Shown here piece by piece: positions 22,204-25,827 of a DNA stretch of 25,827 nt. The stretch's first letter is position 1. Each line of letters begins with the position of its first letter. The notes under the pieces are model-generated. The model was not told the DNA's origin. It saw nothing but the letters and a program-made list of their open reading frames with translations, and ran no database searches. Source of the DNA: Pseudomonadota bacterium (lineage in GTDB: Bacteria; Pseudomonadota; Alphaproteobacteria; Rhizobiales; Hyphomicrobiaceae); the NCBI GenBank assembly GCA_023412745.1, contig JAEZBZ010000121.1:1-25827 (forward strand), read 5' to 3'. Position numbers and translations under genes: made by a program.

Positions 22204-23721
22204 ATGACCGACGACAGCGTCTACCAGTTCGGCTTCGCGCAGCGCGTTCTCGTGCTGATCATGGTGACGCTCGGCACCACGATTTACACCGCCACGATCC
22301 TGGTTTCGTCCGCACTTCTGCCTCAACTCCAAGGCGCCATGAGCGCCACCCAGGACGAAATCTCCTGGGTCATGACTTTCAACATCGTGGCCACCGCCGT
22401 GGCGACGCCTGCAACCGGATGGGTCGCGACGCGTTTCGGCCGCCGCGCCACCATGTTCTGGTGTGCGCTCGGCTTTACGTTCGCGACGTTCATGTGCGGG
22501 GCATCGACGTCACTGGAGCAGCTCATCGGCTGGCGCATCGTGCAAGGTGCGCTCGGCGCGCCGCTGGTTCCGCTCGGCCAGACCATTCTGCTCGATGCGT
22601 TCCCGCGCCGCCAGCATGGCATCGTGATCTCTATCTTCGGCATGGCTAACATGATCGGGCCTTCCATCGGCCCAATGTTCGCCGGGCAGATTGCCGAGGA
22701 TTACGGCTGGCAGTGGGGCTTCTGGATGGTGGTGCCGATTGCGGTGGCCGCCGCAATCGGTTTCCGTCTGGTGCTTCCGCCTGACGAGCCGGAAAGCGTC
22801 GTGAAACTTGACTGGACCGGCTTCCTCACGCTGTCGGCCGGCATCGCGGCGGCCCAGCTCGTCTTTTCACGCGGTCAGCGGCTCGACTGGTTCGACAGCG
22901 GCGAGATCGTCATCGTCACGATCATCGCCGGGCTCGCGCTGTACATGTTCATTGTGCACAGCCTAACGGTCGAGAAACCGTTCGTCAGCGTGCGCCTGAT
23001 GGCCGACCGAAACTACGCGCTCGGCCTGGTCCTCGTGACGCTCTACGGCATGCTGAACTTCGCGCCCATCGTGCTGCTGCCGCCACTCCTGCAACAGCAC
23101 GCGGGCTTTCCGGAATCGGTGATCGGAACCATGATCGGCTGGCGCGGCATCGGCGCCGCGATCGGCTTTTGCATGGCCATGTTCATGGGCTGGATGGATG
23201 CGCGCATCGCATTGGTCATCGGCTCCATCATCCAGGTCGCGACCGGCCTTTGGCTGATGACCTTCGACCTCAACGTCAGCGCGTTCGATCTAAATATGAA
23301 CACCTGTTTGCAAGGCATCTCCATCGGAGTATGCTGGGTGCCGCTGACGGTCATCACGTTCTCCACGCTGGCGCCGGAGCGACGCGCGGAGGCCATGGCC
23401 ATGTTCCATCTGCTGCGCAACTTCGGCTCCAGCCTGTTCATCTCGGTCGCCGTCGCTGAGATCGTGCGCGCGTCCGCAGCGAACTACGCGCGCATGACCG
23501 AGTTCATTTCGCCGTATAATCGCGTACTGGATCTGCCGTGGGTGATGGGCGCATGGTCCGTGGACTCCCTTCAAGGCATCGCCAAGATCGCCAACGAGAT
23601 TTCACGCCAGGCCGCCATGATCGGCTACGTCAACGCGTTCGTGCTCTACACGCTGGCGTCAGCGGCAGTCATCCCACTGTGCCTGCTGGCGCGTATGCCC
23701 AGGGCCGAGAAGCCGAGTTGA
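22204..23721 (+). CDS. emrB: DHA2-family MFS multidrug efflux pump (EmrB-like)
   Basis: The 505-residue protein has about 14 membrane helices, the DHA2 layout. The conserved loop between helices 2 and 3 reads WVATRFGRRATM, and helix 5 carries the antiporter-type GPSIGPMFAGQIAE motif. EmrB-type pumps export hydrophobic drugs, phenolics or uncouplers by proton antiport together with an EmrA adaptor. The adaptor and a MarR repressor are divergently encoded with 118 bp between. The ATG at 22204 has no strong ribosome-binding site (GCCGCGGCGCC before it). Downstream, only 59 bp separate it from the CoA-ester lyase, so read-through is possible, although the functions look unrelated. Confidence 0.9.
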   Translation: MTDDSVYQFGFAQRVLVLIMVTLGTTIYTATILVSSALLPQLQGAMSATQDEISWVMTFNIVATAVATPATGWVATRFGRRATMFWCALGFTFATFMCGASTSLEQLIGWRIVQGALGAPLVPLGQTILLDAFPRRQHGIVISIFGMANMIGPSIGPMFAGQIAEDYGWQWGFWMVVPIAVAAAIGFRLVLPPDEPESVVKLDWTGFLTLSAGIAAAQLVFSRGQRLDWFDSGEIVIVTIIAGLALYMFIVHSLTVEKPFVSVRLMADRNYALGLVLVTLYGMLNFAPIVLLPPLLQQHAGFPESVIGTMIGWRGIGAAIGFCMAMFMGWMDARIALVIGSIIQVATGLWLMTFDLNVSAFDLNMNTCLQGISIGVCWVPLTVITFSTLAPERRAEAMAMFHLLRNFGSSLFISVAVAEIVRASAANYARMTEFISPYNRVLDLPWVMGAWSVDSLQGIAKIANEISRQAAMIGYVNAFVLYTLASAAVIPLCLLARMPRAEKPS

Positions 23722-23780
23722 CGAGAAAGACCAATACGGAAACAGTGTTCAGAAATTATCATGACAGGGGGAAGCTATCC

Positions 23781-24641
23781 ATGAGCTACGCACCGCATTC
23801 GCGCATCCGGCCACGCCGCAGCCTTCTGCTCAGCTCGCCGCTGAAAGCCGGGGCGTTCGGCGACGCCATCCGCTCAGGCGCCGACGTCGTTTGCATCGAT
23901 CTTGAGGACGCCTACAACGCCGGCAAGCCGGGCGAGGGCCGCATTGCGCTGAAAACCCTGGTCGGCGAACGCGATCGCAACAGCACCTGCCAGATCGTCA
24001 CCCGCATCAACACGCCGAAATCGGCAGAAGGCGTGCGCGACCTCGCCTACATTCTCGACAACAAGATCGCCATCGATGGCTTGATGCTGCCGAAGATGGA
24101 TTCGGCCGAGGAAGTCCGTTTCGTCGATCACATTCTCACCGACGCGGGTTTGGCCGACGTCGAACTCGGCGTCATCATCGAAACCGCGAGCGGCCTGGAG
24201 CATGCGCCGACGATGGCGGCCGCATCGCCCCGCATCACCTGGATCGCATTCGGCGGCTACGACCTGTCAGCAGCCCTCGGGATCAAGATGACCTGGGACG
24301 CCATGCTGCGCGCCCGCACGCGCGTCTCCCATGCCGCCGCGATGGCCGGCGTCCAAGTTTTCGATTGCCCGGCGGCGGGGTCGGATCTGGAAATCGTCCG
24401 CGATGAAGCGGAAACCGTGCAGGACCTCGGCTTCACCGGCAAGGCGTGTCGGTCAGCCGATCAGGTACCCGTGGTGCACGCCGCGATGGCGCCGACAGAT
24501 GCGGAACTGCTCCACGCCAAGCGGGTCGTCGATGCCGCCGACAAAGGCTTCTCCGGCACGCTGGTGGTCGACAACAAAATGATCGAACCACCGACCATCC
24601 TGGCCTTCCGCCGCCAGTTGGCAATCGCCAAGGCAAGCTAA
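23781..24641 (+). CDS. CitE-like CoA-ester lyase (HpcH/HpaI superfamily)
   Basis: The ATG at 23781 follows AGGGGGAAG. The 286-residue TIM-barrel enzyme has CIDLEDA (residues 38-44, metal-site region with Asp40/Glu42/Asp43), RINTP (75-79), IIETASGLEHAP (Glu as metal ligand) and FGGYDLSAALG. This places it among malyl-CoA/citramalyl-CoA lyases and citrate lyase beta-like proteins. The usual G..AIHP.Q segment near residue 220 is replaced by GKACRSADQV, so the CoA or acid-binding pocket differs from well-known members. Expected reaction: Mg2+-dependent cleavage of a 3-hydroxyacyl-CoA to acetyl-CoA (or a homologue) plus a 2-oxo acid. It could connect to CoA-esters made by the CoA-transferase or ligase in this window, but nothing shows that directly. 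Confidence 0.85.
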   Translation: MSYAPHSRIRPRRSLLLSSPLKAGAFGDAIRSGADVVCIDLEDAYNAGKPGEGRIALKTLVGERDRNSTCQIVTRINTPKSAEGVRDLAYILDNKIAIDGLMLPKMDSAEEVRFVDHILTDAGLADVELGVIIETASGLEHAPTMAAASPRITWIAFGGYDLSAALGIKMTWDAMLRARTRVSHAAAMAGVQVFDCPAAGSDLEIVRDEAETVQDLGFTGKACRSADQVPVVHAAMAPTDAELLHAKRVVDAADKGFSGTLVVDNKMIEPPTILAFRRQLAIAKAS

Positions 24642-24717
24642 CGCGAAACGTGGGTTTGGCATGCGACACGTGTCAGTACACTGGCTCGCGTCGCATACGG
24701 CGATCGAGGTCGTGACA

Positions 24718-25285
24718 TGCTGGAGATACGCCCGGTCACTGCCAAGTCGGTCCCCCACCTCGCGCGATTGTTTTGCAATCACCGCATGGCCGAAATTGCT
24801 GGGCATGTGGTTCATCATCCGCGTCAAAGACATTCACGATGGCGGCGGGTTTTTGAAGGCGGAGAAGTTCAAGGCCCTCGCCGAAGCCGAGGCTCATCCG
24901 ATGGGACTTATGGCGGTGGATCAAGGCGAGCCGGTCGGTCGGGTCGCACTAGGCCCGCGCGCCCGCTACGCCCGCGCCGTGCGCACGCCAACGCTGAAAA
25001 GCTTCGATCAGTCTGAGAACGACGCGGTCTGACTGGTGCCGTGCTTTTCATCCAGCAGGATCGACCCGCAGCGGAATCGCGCGACGTCGGCTGGAAAGCG
25101 CGATTGAGCTGGCTCAAACACACGATGCGATCGCTATCGAAGGTTTCCCGGCCAGCGGCGCGAAACTTCCAAGCACCGATCGTCAGGTGGGCACCAAGCG
25201 GCTATTTGAAACGTGCGGTTTCAAGCCGGTCAGCCGGCCGTCACCGAGCCGCATATTGATGCGCCAGGAATTGTCCGCGGCCTGA
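24718..25285 (+). pseudogene. Broken GNAT-family N-acetyltransferase
   Basis: Three frames in order give nearly a whole acetyltransferase. MLEIRPVTAKSVPHLARLF starts at 24718. After a shift comes MWFIIRVKDIHDGG, then GLMAVDQGEPVGRVALGPR and TPTLKSFDQSENDAV, ending in TGA at about 25029 where relatives have Trp. The frame continues LVPCFFI. A third frame then gives SAIELAQTHDAIAIEGFPAS, RQVGTKRLFETCGFKPVSRP, and a stop at 25283-25285. So two frameshifts and one nonsense codon interrupt an otherwise full-length gene. The near-complete length indicates recent loss. Its end is 10 bp from the convergent hisF stop. Confidence 0.85.
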
Positions 25286-25294
25286 ATAGATCGC

Positions 25295-25827
25295 CTAAGC
25301 CGCCGGGACGTCGAGCCGGACGGGAATCCCCGCCGCTGCCATATGCTGCTTAGCCTCGCCGATGGTGTAGGTGCCGAAGTGGAAAATCGAGGCCGCCAGC
25401 ACCGCGCTGGCCTGGCCGAGCCGCACGCCATCGACCAGGTGATCGAGATTGCCGACGCCGCCCGAGGCGATCACCGGCACGCTCACCGCATCCGACACCG
25501 CCCGCGTCAGCGCATTGTCGAAGCCGATCTTGGTGCCATCGCGATCCATCGAGGTCAGCAGCAATTCGCCCGCGCCGAGCTCCACCACCTCGCGCGCATA
25601 GTCCACCGCATCGAGGCCTGTCGGATTGCGCCCGCCGTGCGTGAAGATCTCCCAGCGATCCGGCTCGTCTTCAGCCGACACTTTCTTGGCGTCGATCGCC
25701 ACCACCACGCACTGCGCGCCGAACTTCTCCGACGCCGCCCGCACGAAACTGCGATCCTTGACCGCTGCCGTATTGATCGACGCCTTGTCCGCACCGGCTT
25801 CCAGCAGCCGGCGAATGTCCTCGACCT
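25295..25827 (-). CDS. hisF: Imidazole glycerol phosphate synthase cyclase subunit, C-terminal part (runs off right edge)
   Basis: The 176 visible residues cover about the last two thirds of HisF. They begin VEDIRRLLEAGADKASINTAAV, here named only by its ends, which is the phosphate-site strand and helix. LLLTSMDRDGT contains the catalytic Asp equivalent to Asp130 of Thermotoga HisF, and ASGGVGNLDHL is the second phosphate loop. HisF with HisH converts PRFAR and ammonia to imidazole glycerol phosphate and AICAR in histidine synthesis. The N-terminal third with the other catalytic Asp is outside the window. It is a core chromosomal gene, which marks this end of the window as conserved backbone. 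Confidence 0.95.
   Translation of the reverse strand, partial: VEDIRRLLEAGADKASINTAAVKDRSFVRAASEKFGAQCVVVAIDAKKVSAEDEPDRWEIFTHGGRNPTGLDAVDYAREVVELGAGELLLTSMDRDGTKIGFDNALTRAVSDAVSVPVIASGGVGNLDHLVDGVRLGQASAVLAASIFHFGTYTIGEAKQHMAAAGIPVRLDVPAA

Overview
The window looks like a chromosomal segment of a high-GC alphaproteobacterium, most likely of the Hyphomicrobiales (Bradyrhizobium/Rhodopseudomonas/Xanthobacteraceae-like). This rests on base composition, GTG starts, the MHYT-GGDEF-EAL architecture, the BigR-type sulfur locus and the style of the ABC/CoA-transferase genes. No species can be named from sequence alone. I see no tRNA, rRNA, CRISPR array or intact insertion sequence.

Layout. 1-5.5 kb is loosely packed: the N-terminal part of an acyl-CoA synthetase running off the left edge, a decayed IS1182-like transposase fragment, then three intact membrane genes (TRIC/UPF0126 channel, MgtC-DUF4010 protein, VIT/CCC1 metal transporter) separated by wrecks of a UvrD-like helicase and an aldehyde dehydrogenase. 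5.8-7.05 kb is a two-gene persulfide locus: an ETHE1/Blh-type sulfur dioxygenase and a BigR/SqrR-type ArsR repressor that keeps its sensing cysteine pair. 7.1-11.2 kb is a minus-strand operon: class III CoA-transferase, periplasmic binding protein, ATPase and permease of the nitrate/sulfonate/taurine type. 11.35-14.0 kb is a divergent merR/zntA metal-efflux pair sharing a textbook MerR-type dyad promoter. 14.1-16.4 kb is an HpcH/HpaI aldolase followed after 8 bp by an FGGY sugar kinase.

16.47-18.55 kb encodes a c-di-GMP enzyme of MHYT-GGDEF-EAL design, but the membrane sensor and the catalytic half are in different frames. 18.69-19.14 kb is a mosaic of gene ends (a membrane-protein tail, a DUF486 tail, a nitronate monooxygenase head). 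19.2-20.4 kb is an M20 metallopeptidase. 20.5-23.7 kb is a divergent marR-emrA / emrB drug-efflux locus. 23.8-24.6 kb is a CitE-like CoA-ester lyase. 24.7-25.3 kb is a broken GNAT acetyltransferase, convergent with hisF, which runs off the right edge.

How it fits together. The intact genes fall into stress/efflux functions (Zn/Cd/Pb, Fe/Mn, persulfide, drugs) and small-acid catabolism (CoA ligase, CoA-transferase with importer, two aldolase/lyase-superfamily enzymes, sugar kinase, amidohydrolase). The window also holds an unusual number of recognisable gene remnants lying exactly in the gaps between intact genes. I did not find a convincing wholly new system. The most distinctive points are the frameshift-split c-di-GMP protein, the CoA-transferase-led importer operon of unknown substrate, the compact persulfide locus, and the string of decayed fragments.
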